DNA of 7,613 bases from an uncultured Coriobacteriaceae bacterium. GTDB lineage: Bacteria > Actinomycetota > Coriobacteriia > Coriobacteriales > Atopobiaceae. Below, piece by piece: positions 1-6,158 of this stretch (within the stretch, counting starts at the first letter, position 1; each line of letters begins with the position of its first letter). The position numbers and the translations under genes are program-made. The DNA lies in contig CACXFF010000190.1 of the NCBI GenBank assembly GCA_902766805.1, forward strand, positions 1-7,613, written 5' to 3'. The notes beneath the pieces were generated by a model. The model was given only the letters and a program-made list of their open reading frames with translations. It was not told where the DNA came from and searched no databases.

Positions 1-744
1 AACGTCTGCCGCGAGGCTTGGGCCACCGACGACCCGAGCAAGCCCTTTGGCGACCACCGCTACCTGCAGGTCTCCACCGACGAGGTCTACGGCAGCCTGT
101 CGCTCGACGAGCCGGACAGCTTCTTCACCGAGGACACGCCGCTCTCGCCGCACAGCCCGTATTCGGCCTCCAAGGCCGCGGCCGACCAGTTCGTGCTGGC
201 CTACGGCGACACCTACGGCCTGCCGGTCAACGTCACGCGCTGCTCCAACAACTACGGCCCGTTCCAGTTCCCCGAGAAGCTCATCCCCCTCATGATCAAC
301 AACGCCCTGGCCCACAAGGCGCTGCCGGTCTACGGCGATGGCCTCAACGTGCGCGACTGGCTCTACGTGGAGGACCACTGCCGTGCGTTGGACCTCGTGG
401 TGCGCAATGCTGCGCCGGGCGCCGTGTACAACGTGGGCGGCCACAACGAGCGCGACAACATCGACATCGTGCGGCGCATCATCGCCGAGGTGTCCGCGGC
501 CACGGGCGACGAGCAGGTGAACGAGGGGCTCATCACCCATGTCACCGACCGTGCCGGCCATGACCGCCGCTACGGCATCGACCCGCGCAAGATCGGCGAG
601 GACCTGGGCTGGCAGCCCGAGACGACCTTCGAGGTGGGCATCGCCAAGACCATCGCCTGGTACCTGGACCACGCCGAATGGATGGAGCACGTGACGAGCG
701 GCGCCTACCAGGACTACTATCGCGCGATGTACGAGGGACGCTAG
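1..744 (+). CDS. rfbB: dTDP-glucose 4,6-dehydratase, 5'-truncated by the window edge
   Basis: This enzyme converts dTDP-glucose to dTDP-4-keto-6-deoxyglucose, the second step to dTDP-L-rhamnose and other deoxysugars, in the cytoplasm. Frame 1 is open from base 1, giving 247 visible residues. The family is usually about 330-350 residues, so roughly the first 90-100, including the NAD-binding GxxGxxG, lie upstream of the window. Visible landmarks are VSTDEVYG (residues 24-31, the Thr-Asp-Glu catalytic set of RmlB), the SDR catalytic pair Y54 and K58 in YSASK, RCSNNYGP (about 80-87) and the sugar-nucleotide-binding C-terminal half with YGDGLNVRDWLYVEDHC. The C-terminus runs to a TAG at 742-744 that overlaps the flippase start by one base, so the two are co-transcribed and probably translationally coupled. 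Nothing looks broken. The STDEVYG motif makes RmlB much more likely than a generic epimerase; the rhamnose end product is inferred, since rmlA, rmlC and rmlD are not in view. Confidence 0.95.
   Translation, partial: NVCREAWATDDPSKPFGDHRYLQVSTDEVYGSLSLDEPDSFFTEDTPLSPHSPYSASKAAADQFVLAYGDTYGLPVNVTRCSNNYGPFQFPEKLIPLMINNALAHKALPVYGDGLNVRDWLYVEDHCRALDLVVRNAAPGAVYNVGGHNERDNIDIVRRIIAEVSAATGDEQVNEGLITHVTDRAGHDRRYGIDPRKIGEDLGWQPETTFEVGIAKTIAWYLDHAEWMEHVTSGAYQDYYRAMYEGR
733..737 (+). promoter_or_regulatory. Ribosome binding site for the flippase gene
   Basis: GAGGG lies inside the last codons of rfbB, six bases before the GTG at 744. It supports the GTG at 744 as the start rather than the in-frame ATG at 678, deep inside rfbB, or the ATG at 762. 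Confidence 0.6.
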
Positions 745-2036
745 TGACCTCCCCGGTCGGCATGGTGCGCGACCTGTGGCGCCACCACAGGGGCGCCGAG
801 CCGCTCTCGCTCGCGGAGAATACGCTGTGGAACGCGGTGGGCAGCGTGTTCTACCAAGGCTGCGTCTGGGTCATCACGGTGCTGGTCGTCGTGCTGTCGC
901 AGGGAGACTATGGCGCGGGCGGCGCATTGGCCTACGCCATGACCATCGGCACGGTGTTCACGCCGCTGGCCACCTACGGGATCCGTCCCGTGCAGGTCTC
1001 CGACGTGCACGACGAGTACAGCCTGTCCAACTACGTGGGCTTCCGCCTGGTGACGATGACGTGTGCGGCCGTGCTGTCGCTGGCCTACGCGACGCTCACC
1101 ACGGCCGACCCCGCGCTGCTGCCCACGGTGATCTGCTTCTTGGCCTTCAAGGCCGACGAAGCGTTCTCCACCGTGCTCTATGCCGCCGAGCAGAAGGCCG
1201 GCCGCATGGACTACGTGGGCATCTCGCAGGTGCTGCGCGGCATCTGCGTGGTGGGCGGCTTCGCCGGCACGCTGCTGTTGGGCGGCTCGCTGCTCGTGGC
1301 GCTGTTGGTGATGGCGGGGCTGTGCCTGTGCGTGACGCTCTTCTATGACCTGCCGCACACCCGGAAGTTCGCGCCCGTGCGCCCCCTCATCTCGCGTGAA
1401 CAGGCGCTCACCTTGGCCCGCACCTGCCTGCCAGTGGTCTCGGCCACGCTGGTGAGCGGCCTCATCGTGAGCGTGGTGCGCCAGTACTTCGGCAACGCCT
1501 ACGGCGAGGAGGCACTGGGCTACTACGCGAGCGTCGCCACGCCCTCGGTCATCGTGCAGGTCTTGGCCGAATACCTCTATGCGCCTGCCCTCACGCCCTT
1601 GGCCGAGAAATGGTCCGACGGCGCGCCGGGCGAGTTCACACGCTTCATGCTGAAGATCTTCGCGCTGGTCGTCGACGTGGCCGGCGCGGCTGTGCTGGCG
1701 CTCTCGCTGGCGGGCGGCCCGCTGCTCACCCGACTCTACGGCCTGTCGATCGAGCCGTACGTGCACCTGTTGCCCATGGTGCTCGTGGGCACGTCGCTCA
1801 CCGCGCTGCTCTGGTACTTCATGGACGTGCTGGTGGCCATCCGGCACTTCGGCGACCAGCTGGTCGCGTGCCTGCTCGCCTTGGCCGTGAGCGCCGGCAC
1901 CATGGTGCCCTTCACCGCGGCGTTCTACATGGACGGGGTGAACTTCGCGATCTGCGCGGGCCTGGGCACCGGCGTGGCCTTCGCCTTCTGGCGTGTGGTG
2001 GTCCTCACCCGCGCCCACGAGGCCGGCCGCGCCTAG
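744..2036 (+). CDS. Wzx-type polysaccharide flippase (MATE/MVF-like multipass membrane protein)
   Basis: Probable lipid-linked oligosaccharide flippase that moves the undecaprenyl-bound repeat unit across the cytoplasmic membrane. The protein has 430 residues with about 12 hydrophobic stretches, for example around residues 38-52, 62-80, 100-118, 165-200, 230-246, 305-325, 340-360, 373-393 and 400-420, and no soluble domain. Length, helix number and a small polar N-terminal leader match the O-antigen flippase and polysaccharide transport families (usually 400-480 residues). Charged positions in otherwise apolar helices (R81, R101, K136/D138, R246) are typical of these transporters. The GTG start is chosen because it overlaps the rfbB stop (TAGTG) and has GAGGG six bases upstream; the in-frame ATG at 762 would remove six residues. 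Assignment rests on hydropathy and context, since sequence motifs in this family are weak. The main alternative is another multipass polysaccharide-locus protein such as a Wzy polymerase, but the even helix spacing without a large external loop favours Wzx. Confidence 0.82.
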   Translation: MTSPVGMVRDLWRHHRGAEPLSLAENTLWNAVGSVFYQGCVWVITVLVVVLSQGDYGAGGALAYAMTIGTVFTPLATYGIRPVQVSDVHDEYSLSNYVGFRLVTMTCAAVLSLAYATLTTADPALLPTVICFLAFKADEAFSTVLYAAEQKAGRMDYVGISQVLRGICVVGGFAGTLLLGGSLLVALLVMAGLCLCVTLFYDLPHTRKFAPVRPLISREQALTLARTCLPVVSATLVSGLIVSVVRQYFGNAYGEEALGYYASVATPSVIVQVLAEYLYAPALTPLAEKWSDGAPGEFTRFMLKIFALVVDVAGAAVLALSLAGGPLLTRLYGLSIEPYVHLLPMVLVGTSLTALLWYFMDVLVAIRHFGDQLVACLLALAVSAGTMVPFTAAFYMDGVNFAICAGLGTGVAFAFWRVVVLTRAHEAGRA

Positions 2037-2130
2037 CGCCCAAGCCGGCGCGCGCCCGCGCCGAGCGCCCAACACGCTCGCGCCCGCTCCGCAGGACCGC
2101 GCTCGGAACGCTTGAGGCTTCGACAAGAGA

Positions 2131-2167
2131 CGGCCCCCACAGGTGCACGCAGCGCCTGTGGGGGCCG
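2131..2167. terminator. Bidirectional hairpin terminator between convergent units
   Basis: A perfect 13-bp inverted repeat pairs 2131-2143 with 2155-2167. It extends inward by a G-U and two G-C pairs to leave a five-base loop (2147-2151). It lies in the 157-base gap between the flippase stop and the acyltransferase stop. The + strand continues with a pyrimidine run, TCCTTCTCT. The - strand copy is followed by TCTCTTGTC. Neither is a pure U-tract, but both are U/C-rich, so the hairpin probably ends transcripts from both sides. Confidence 0.8.
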
Positions 2168-2193
2168 TCCTTCTCTATGCACCGTCCGGCGGG

Positions 2194-3285
2194 TTACGCT
2201 GCGCGGCGGCCCCGCCAGGCCGAGAGCACTGCGCCGCAGGTCACGCGGCTGCCCCAACCCAGCAGGTAGGCGAGCGCACAGGCCACGACCGACACCACGA
2301 GCCAGGCCGGCAGGCCCCAGGCCGTCGGCTCCACACTGCCCGGCGCGATGCCCAGGCCCAGCACCACGAGCTGCTCCATGGGCCAACCCCACAGGAACAT
2401 CCCGTAGGAGTTCTCGCCCAGGCGCGGGTGCGCCAGCAGGGTGCGGCGCGTGGCGAAGGCTAGGTAAAAGAACGGGTAGGGGAAGGCCAACAGCATCGCG
2501 GCCAGGTCCCAGCGCAGCCCCACGAGCACGCAGAACGCCACGCCGCAGGCCAGCGCCACGCGCCCGTCCATCACGATGTCGTCGCGGTAGATGTAGGCCA
2601 GCGCGCCGATGCCAAAGAGCAGCACGGGCCGCGCCACCGCGAGCAGGAAGCTGTTGGCGCCCAAGACCAAGCCCGTCACGAGCCCGCCCGCCGCAAGCGC
2701 CGCCGCCACCCACACACCGCGCGAACGCTGCGCGAATCCCAGGCGCACGGCCACCCACGCGAGCGCGTAGCAGACAGCTTGCACCGGTAGCACCCACAGC
2801 GCGCCGTTCACCACGCCCGGATAGGGCACGCTCTCGAACACGCCGGGCAGCCCATGGTGGGGCCACAGCGCGATGTTGAGCAGGTAGGCCCAGGTCTCGG
2901 AGTTGCCAAAGTAGGCGCCCAAGGACAGCGTGGTGACGAGGGGCCCCAGCACGAAGGTGCAGCACAGCACGGTGAGTGCCAGCTCGGGGAAGATGCGCGA
3001 GGCGCGCGCGGCGGCGTAGGAGCCCAGCTGCGGGCGTCGCAGGGCGCTCGCCGTGATGAGGTAGCCGCCCATGAGCAGGAAAACGCCCACGGCCAGGCCG
3101 CCCAAGCTCAGGCGCCCGTCAGTCCAGGTGGACAGCGGGTCGCCGTAAGCGCTGCCCAGCGTGAGCGGGAACGCGTGGCACACGATCACGAGCACGGCCG
3201 CGACCAAACGCAGCAGGTTGAGGTTGTTCTCGCGTCCCGTGCCGACCTGCCCGAGCGTGCGCCGCTCCACAGCCGTCTCTTGCAT
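2194..3285 (-). CDS. Acyltransferase-3 family membrane protein (OafA/YrhL-like)
   Basis: Probable integral-membrane O-acyltransferase that adds acetyl or another short acyl group to a surface glycan. The protein has 363 residues, normal for the family (about 330-400), with around ten hydrophobic helices. Family landmarks are NNLNLLRLVAAVLVIVCH (20-37), in which R26 and H37 form the conserved Arg-x10-His pair, the segment RASRIFPEL (94-102) matching the usual R-x-x-RIxP motif, and NGALWVLPVQ (160-169) matching NGxLWxLxxE. The normally conserved Glu is Gln169 here. ENSYGMFLWGWP (291-302) matches the C-terminal SYxxYLxH-like segment without the His. The ATG at 3285 is chosen because an AGGAGG lies ten bases upstream. 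A GTG two codons earlier (3291) is possible but too close to the AGGAGG, and the frame stays open to 3438 with Arg-rich, non-membrane sequence typical of out-of-gene GC-rich DNA. It is last in the LicD-GT2-acyltransferase unit. Substrate and acyl donor cannot be read from the sequence. Confidence 0.88.
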   Translation of the reverse strand: MQETAVERRTLGQVGTGRENNLNLLRLVAAVLVIVCHAFPLTLGSAYGDPLSTWTDGRLSLGGLAVGVFLLMGGYLITASALRRPQLGSYAAARASRIFPELALTVLCCTFVLGPLVTTLSLGAYFGNSETWAYLLNIALWPHHGLPGVFESVPYPGVVNGALWVLPVQAVCYALAWVAVRLGFAQRSRGVWVAAALAAGGLVTGLVLGANSFLLAVARPVLLFGIGALAYIYRDDIVMDGRVALACGVAFCVLVGLRWDLAAMLLAFPYPFFYLAFATRRTLLAHPRLGENSYGMFLWGWPMEQLVVLGLGIAPGSVEPTAWGLPAWLVVSVVACALAYLLGWGSRVTCGAVLSAWRGRRAA

Positions 3286-3295
3286 CTCCACGTTC

Positions 3296-3301
3296 CCTCC
3301 T
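3296..3301 (-). promoter_or_regulatory. Strong ribosome binding site for the acyltransferase gene
   Basis: The - strand reads AGGAGG here, ten bases before the ATG at 3285 and four before an in-frame GTG at 3291. It fixes the start well downstream of the end of the open frame. Confidence 0.7.
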
Positions 3302-3303
3302 CG

Positions 3304-3336
3304 CCGCGCCCGCAAGGCCAGCCTCCACGGGCGCGG
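3304..3336. repeat. Inverted repeat in the leader of the acyltransferase gene
   Basis: A perfect 9-bp GC-only inverted repeat pairs 3304-3312 with 3328-3336, leaving a 15-base loop. It lies in the 83-base gap between the GT2 stop (3369) and the acyltransferase start (3285), ending two bases before the AGGAGG on the - strand. No U-tract follows, so it does not look like an intrinsic terminator. It could slow ribosome access or stabilise the mRNA. Chance pairing is possible in such GC-rich DNA. Confidence 0.4.
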
Positions 3337-3368
3337 ACGCGCGAGGGACCGCCTCTCGGGTGCCAAGG

Positions 3369-4175
3369 CTAGACTTCGTTGCTCTCGCCGCTCTTCTCGT
3401 AGGCGTGCGCCACGCGCCGCGCGATCCAGGCCGGCCACAGGCTGGCAAAGATTTGGGCGTCTTCCTGTTGGCGCACGTTGGACGCGAGGTTGGCCGTGGT
3501 GGCCGACTCGGCGTAGATGCGGTGCCCCATGAGCGGCTGCGGTATGTAGACAAACGCTCCCTCGTGCGCCGAGAGGTCCACCCAGGTCTTGTAGTCGCAG
3601 CTGTTGACCATGCTGGTGTCAAAGACCGCCGGTCCGCAGAGCTCCTTGTTGAACGTCACGGCCGGGCAGCAGATGGGGTCGCCAAAGGCCAAGATGCGTC
3701 GGCGCAGCCAGCGCGCGTTCGCTCCGCCTGGCAGCCCCAAGGGCGAGAGCATCGCACGCTTGAGTCCGAGCAGACGGTTCTTGTACACGCGCTCGCCGTC
3801 GCGCAGCTCCCAATAGTCGGTGAAGGCGATGAGGGCGTCGGCGTGCTTGCGGGCGTTCAGGGCGCGCAGCGTCTCGGAGAGGAAGGTGGGGTCGTAGATG
3901 TCGTCCTGGTGGACGATGGTCACGAGCGGCGTCTCGGCGGCGTCGTAGGCCCAGTTCCAGTCGTCGCCCGCCAGGTGCGGCGCGGGGTTCACCGTGAGCG
4001 GCAGCCCGTGGCGTTCGCAGATGTCGCGGATGTAGTCGTTGGGCGTGGAGGTGGACACGAACACGCGGCTCTTGGTCCATTGGGCCTCCAGGCTCTCGAT
4101 CGTCTGCTCCAGGTAGGGGTTCTCCTTGTACGCGCACACGGCGAAGCTGTGGTCGCTCGGAGTGTAGTGGGCCAT
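3369..4175 (-). CDS. Family 2 (GT-A fold) glycosyltransferase
   Basis: Cytoplasmic glycosyltransferase that probably adds one sugar from a nucleotide donor to a lipid-linked glycan. The protein has 268 residues with no membrane helix. The N-terminus FAVCAYKENPYLEQTIES (11-28) is the first beta strand and helix of a GT-A fold. The metal and nucleotide-binding acidic pair is in IVHQDDIYDP (87-96, D91/D92). The C-terminal part carries MGHRIYAESATT (216-227), like the HRxHxxSxT segment I recall from Gram-positive family-2 enzymes of this size. The same holds for the ending with FASLWPAWIARRVAHAYEKS and ESN. The ATG at 4175 is preceded by AGGAGG at nine bases and lies 28 bases after the LicD stop, so the two are in one operon. 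The acceptor-side Asp or Glu base cannot be assigned confidently, and neither donor nor linkage can be predicted. Confidence 0.9.
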   Translation of the reverse strand: MAHYTPSDHSFAVCAYKENPYLEQTIESLEAQWTKSRVFVSTSTPNDYIRDICERHGLPLTVNPAPHLAGDDWNWAYDAAETPLVTIVHQDDIYDPTFLSETLRALNARKHADALIAFTDYWELRDGERVYKNRLLGLKRAMLSPLGLPGGANARWLRRRILAFGDPICCPAVTFNKELCGPAVFDTSMVNSCDYKTWVDLSAHEGAFVYIPQPLMGHRIYAESATTANLASNVRQQEDAQIFASLWPAWIARRVAHAYEKSGESNEV

Positions 4176-4203
4176 GCGTGGTCTCCTCCTCTGGGCTGGG
4201 TCC

Positions 4204-5202
4204 CTAGGCTTGGACGCTGCTGTCGGCGGCGCCTGCGGCCTCGGCGTTGGCATCGGCGTCAATTGCGCCTGCGGCCTCGGCGTTGACCGTGGCCGCGGCA
4301 GCGTCCGCAGTCCCAGCGCTGTCCTCGCGCGCTGGCGGCTCCCAGTCCTTGTACGGTCCGAAGTCCAGGCGCGACGGATAGTGGTTCTTGCGCTGCTCCA
4401 CCGGCGGCAGCTCCATGTAGGAGCCGTAGCCGCGCGTGAGGATCGCGTCGTAGTCGTTGGGCACCCAGATGTAGGTGTCCTCGAAAGGCATCTTGCGCAG
4501 TGGGAAGAGCTCCTCGCGCGTACAGGCCCATTTCTCGGGGAAACGGTCGGTGAAGTCCGTGAGGCGGCTCGACGGCTCGTCGTTGTACATCGTCGCCGCG
4601 CGCTCCCAGTTGCGGCAGATGCGGCGCTGCGAGACGTGGAACAGGCGCAGCGCGCCGTTGCCCAAGGCGCAGGCGGCCAACACGAGCTTCTCCTTGGGCC
4701 CGTTGAACGGGATGTAGGGGCGCGCGGTGGCACGTAGGTAGGTGAGTCGGCCCCACCACCAGGTGCGCCGCGCCTGGCGCTTGAGCTTGGCGGGGTCGTC
4801 GGTGAGGTGGTCGACGGCGAACAGGTCCACGCGGATGGGGAACTGGAAACGGCACGACGCGAACTCCTCGGGCACGCAATAGGTGCCCTTGAGCACGAGG
4901 TTGGTGATGTTGGCGGGGTAGTCGGGGTCGGTGCGGTTGTTGACGAGCTCGAACTCGTCGCCCAGCAGCGCCGGCGCCTCGGCCAAGAAACGCTCGTAGT
5001 CGTCGCGTAGCAGCGCCACGTCCACGTCGTCGTCCCACGGCACGAAGCCGTGGTGGCGCACCGCGCCGATGGCCGTACCGCCATAGGCGTAGTAGGGCGT
5101 GCCCAGGATCTCGCTCACGCGGTTGAGCTCTTTGATGAGCAGGACCGAGAGTTGCTGCACTTTGCGCAGGTCGTCGAGGTTCTCGTACTGCTTGAAGATC
5201 AT
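4204..5202 (-). CDS. LicD-family phosphotransferase with an Ala-rich repeat tail
   Basis: LicD enzymes transfer a phospho-substituent from a CDP-activated donor, classically phosphocholine and in fukutin-type relatives ribitol phosphate, to a glycan. The protein has 332 residues. The signature is GGTAIGAVRHHGFVPWDDDVD (41-61), in which GxxxGxxRHxGFxPWDDDxD holds the acidic metal-binding cluster D57/D58/D59/D61. IRVDLFAVD (123-131) supplies a further conserved Asp, and VPNDYDAILTRGYGSYMELPP (247-267) is the conserved C-terminal segment. The catalytic region ends near residue 288; the last 40 or so residues are Ala/Asp/Glu-rich with a repeated NAEAAGA and are not part of the family. The ATG at 5202 has GGAAGGA five bases upstream. 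It is the first gene of the - strand unit and is divergent from the epimerase gene. No CDP-choline or CDP-ribitol synthesis gene is in the window, so the substituent is open. Confidence 0.92.
   Translation of the reverse strand: MIFKQYENLDDLRKVQQLSVLLIKELNRVSEILGTPYYAYGGTAIGAVRHHGFVPWDDDVDVALLRDDYERFLAEAPALLGDEFELVNNRTDPDYPANITNLVLKGTYCVPEEFASCRFQFPIRVDLFAVDHLTDDPAKLKRQARRTWWWGRLTYLRATARPYIPFNGPKEKLVLAACALGNGALRLFHVSQRRICRNWERAATMYNDEPSSRLTDFTDRFPEKWACTREELFPLRKMPFEDTYIWVPNDYDAILTRGYGSYMELPPVEQRKNHYPSRLDFGPYKDWEPPAREDSAGTADAAAATVNAEAAGAIDADANAEAAGAADSSVQA
4229..4285 (-). repeat. Tandem 36-base repeat in the LicD gene tail
   Basis: An identical 21-base block occurs at 4229-4249 and 4265-4285, in register at a 36-base (12-codon) period. 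On the - strand it encodes NAEAAGA at residues 307-313 and 319-325. The in-frame period means copy-number change would keep the reading frame. Confidence 0.85.
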
Positions 5203-5235
5203 GGCGGTCCTTCCCCAGAGGCGCCCCGTGCGCCC

Positions 5236-5265
5236 GTCTGCAGATAATTAGGTATCATAGCTTGA
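5236..5265. promoter_or_regulatory. Probable divergent promoter region of the LicD and epimerase units
   Basis: The 89-base gap between the divergent starts at 5202 and 5292 contains an AT-rich patch that stands out from the surrounding GC-rich DNA. On the + strand GATAAT (5243-5248) and TATCAT (5253-5258) resemble -10 boxes. On the - strand TATGAT (5259-5254) does. No good TTGACA-like -35 box is found at 16-18 bases from any of them, so the exact promoters are not assigned. Both units could share this region and be co-regulated. Confidence 0.45.
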
Positions 5266-5279
5266 GTTGTGCGTCGAAT

Positions 5280-5284
5280 GGAGG
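5280..5284 (+). promoter_or_regulatory. Ribosome binding site that sets the epimerase GTG start
   Basis: GGAGG lies seven bases before the GTG at 5292. The longer open frame starts with a TTG at 5262, which would place this site inside the gene and add ten residues before the Rossmann strand, so the GTG is preferred. Confidence 0.75.
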
Positions 5285-5291
5285 TTGTGCG

Positions 5292-6158
5292 GTGGCAGAG
5301 CGGGTTTTGGTGACGGGCGCAGGTGGGTACATCGGGCGCCACGTGGTGGACGAGCTGCTGCTGCGCGGCTGCGAGGTTTTGGCAGCCGACCTGCGGCTCG
5401 ACGGCGTGGACGAGCGCGCCATCCCGGTCACCCAACCCATCTTCGAGCGGCGTGACGACCTTGTGGAGGCGCTCGGCTCGCCGAGCCGCGTGATTCACTT
5501 GGCATGGCGCAACGGCTTCAACCACAACGCCTCCAGCCACATCGACGACCTGCCCGCGCACGTGGCGTTCGTCGAGGCGCTCATGCGCGGCGGCGTGAAC
5601 AGCGTGTCGGTGATGGGTTCCATGCACGAGGTCGGCTATTGGGAGGGCGCCATCGGCCCCGACACGCCGTGCAAGCCCCAGTCGTTCTACGGCATCTCCA
5701 AGCTCGCGCTGCGCCAGGCCTGCCAGCTGCTCGCCGCCCAGACTGGCGCCCAGCTCAAATGGCTGCGTGCGTACTACATCACGGGCGACGAGGCCCGCGG
5801 CCAGTCGGTCTTTGCCAAGCTGGCGCAGGCGGCCGCACGCGGCGAGCACGAGTTCCCCTTCACGTCGGGGACCAACCAGTATGACTTCATCGACGTGCGC
5901 GAGCTCGCGCGCCAGATCGTGGCCGCATCGCTGCAGGACGAGGTCGACGGCGTCATCGAGTGCTGCACCGGCGAGCCGCTGTCGTTGGGCGATCGCATGG
6001 AGGCGTTCATCGCCGAGCGCGGCTTCGACATCCAGCTCAAGCGCGGGGCGTTCCCCGACCGGCCCTATGACTCGCCGGGCGTGTGGGGTGACCCCTCCCG
6101 GATCCACGCGATCCTCGACGCCGAGGGTTCGCGTGCGCAGGAAGGAGGTCAGCGATGA
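5292..6158 (+). CDS. NAD-dependent epimerase/dehydratase (extended SDR family)
   Basis: Cytoplasmic nucleotide-sugar-modifying enzyme of the extended short-chain dehydrogenase family, 288 residues. The N-terminal Rossmann fold shows VLVTGAGGYIGRHV (5-18) with GxxGxxG at 9-15 and an acidic D33 at the end of the second strand, which favours NAD over NADP. MGSMHEVGY (108-116) supplies the catalytic Ser region, and Y133 with K137 in FYGISK is the active-site YxxxK. The GTG start is set by GGAGG seven bases upstream; the preceding ten codons are unlikely coding. It is somewhat shorter than GalE or RmlB (320-350), mostly in the substrate-binding half, so it may be a reductase or epimerase acting on a product such as a 4-keto sugar. 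The specific reaction cannot be told. Its TGA overlaps the ATG of the following GT2 gene (ATGA at 6155-6158). This suggests that it makes the sugar which that enzyme uses. Confidence 0.9.
   Translation: MAERVLVTGAGGYIGRHVVDELLLRGCEVLAADLRLDGVDERAIPVTQPIFERRDDLVEALGSPSRVIHLAWRNGFNHNASSHIDDLPAHVAFVEALMRGGVNSVSVMGSMHEVGYWEGAIGPDTPCKPQSFYGISKLALRQACQLLAAQTGAQLKWLRAYYITGDEARGQSVFAKLAQAAARGEHEFPFTSGTNQYDFIDVRELARQIVAASLQDEVDGVIECCTGEPLSLGDRMEAFIAERGFDIQLKRGAFPDRPYDSPGVWGDPSRIHAILDAEGSRAQEGGQR

Noticed and set aside
2062..2080. Short inverted repeat CGAGCG/CGCTCG after the flippase stop
   Set aside because: Six pairs with a seven-base loop and no T-tract, expected by chance in this GC-rich gap; the hairpin at 2131-2167 is far stronger.
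741..2126. A 461-codon open frame on the - strand opposite the flippase gene
   Set aside because: Its translation is His/Arg/Gly/Ala-rich with no hydrophobic core or motif. Long antisense frames are expected opposite GC-rich genes, and the + strand frame has clear membrane-protein structure.
3304..3336. Hairpin as an intrinsic terminator between GT2 and acyltransferase
   Set aside because: No U-rich run follows on the - strand; the ribosome binding site follows directly instead.
3286..3438. N-terminal extension of the acyltransferase up to 3438
   Set aside because: The extra 51 residues are Arg-rich and unlike any membrane or acyltransferase sequence, overlap the end of the GT2 gene, and would place the strong AGGAGG inside the coding region.
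3360..4286. A 308-codon + strand open frame over the GT2 gene
   Set aside because: Val/Gly/Arg-rich translation without motifs, antisense to a gene with clear GT-A fold landmarks.
3369..5084. A single long - strand frame running through most of licD into the GT2 gene, as if a fusion protein
   Set aside because: The licD part is read in the wrong frame, giving Arg/Ser/Thr-rich nonsense. The true licD frame stops at 4204 and GT2 has its own ATG and AGGAGG.
5262..5291. TTG start at 5262 for the epimerase
   Set aside because: It would add ten residues including two Cys before the Rossmann strand, overlap the probable promoter region, and leave the GGAGG at 5280-5284 without a job.
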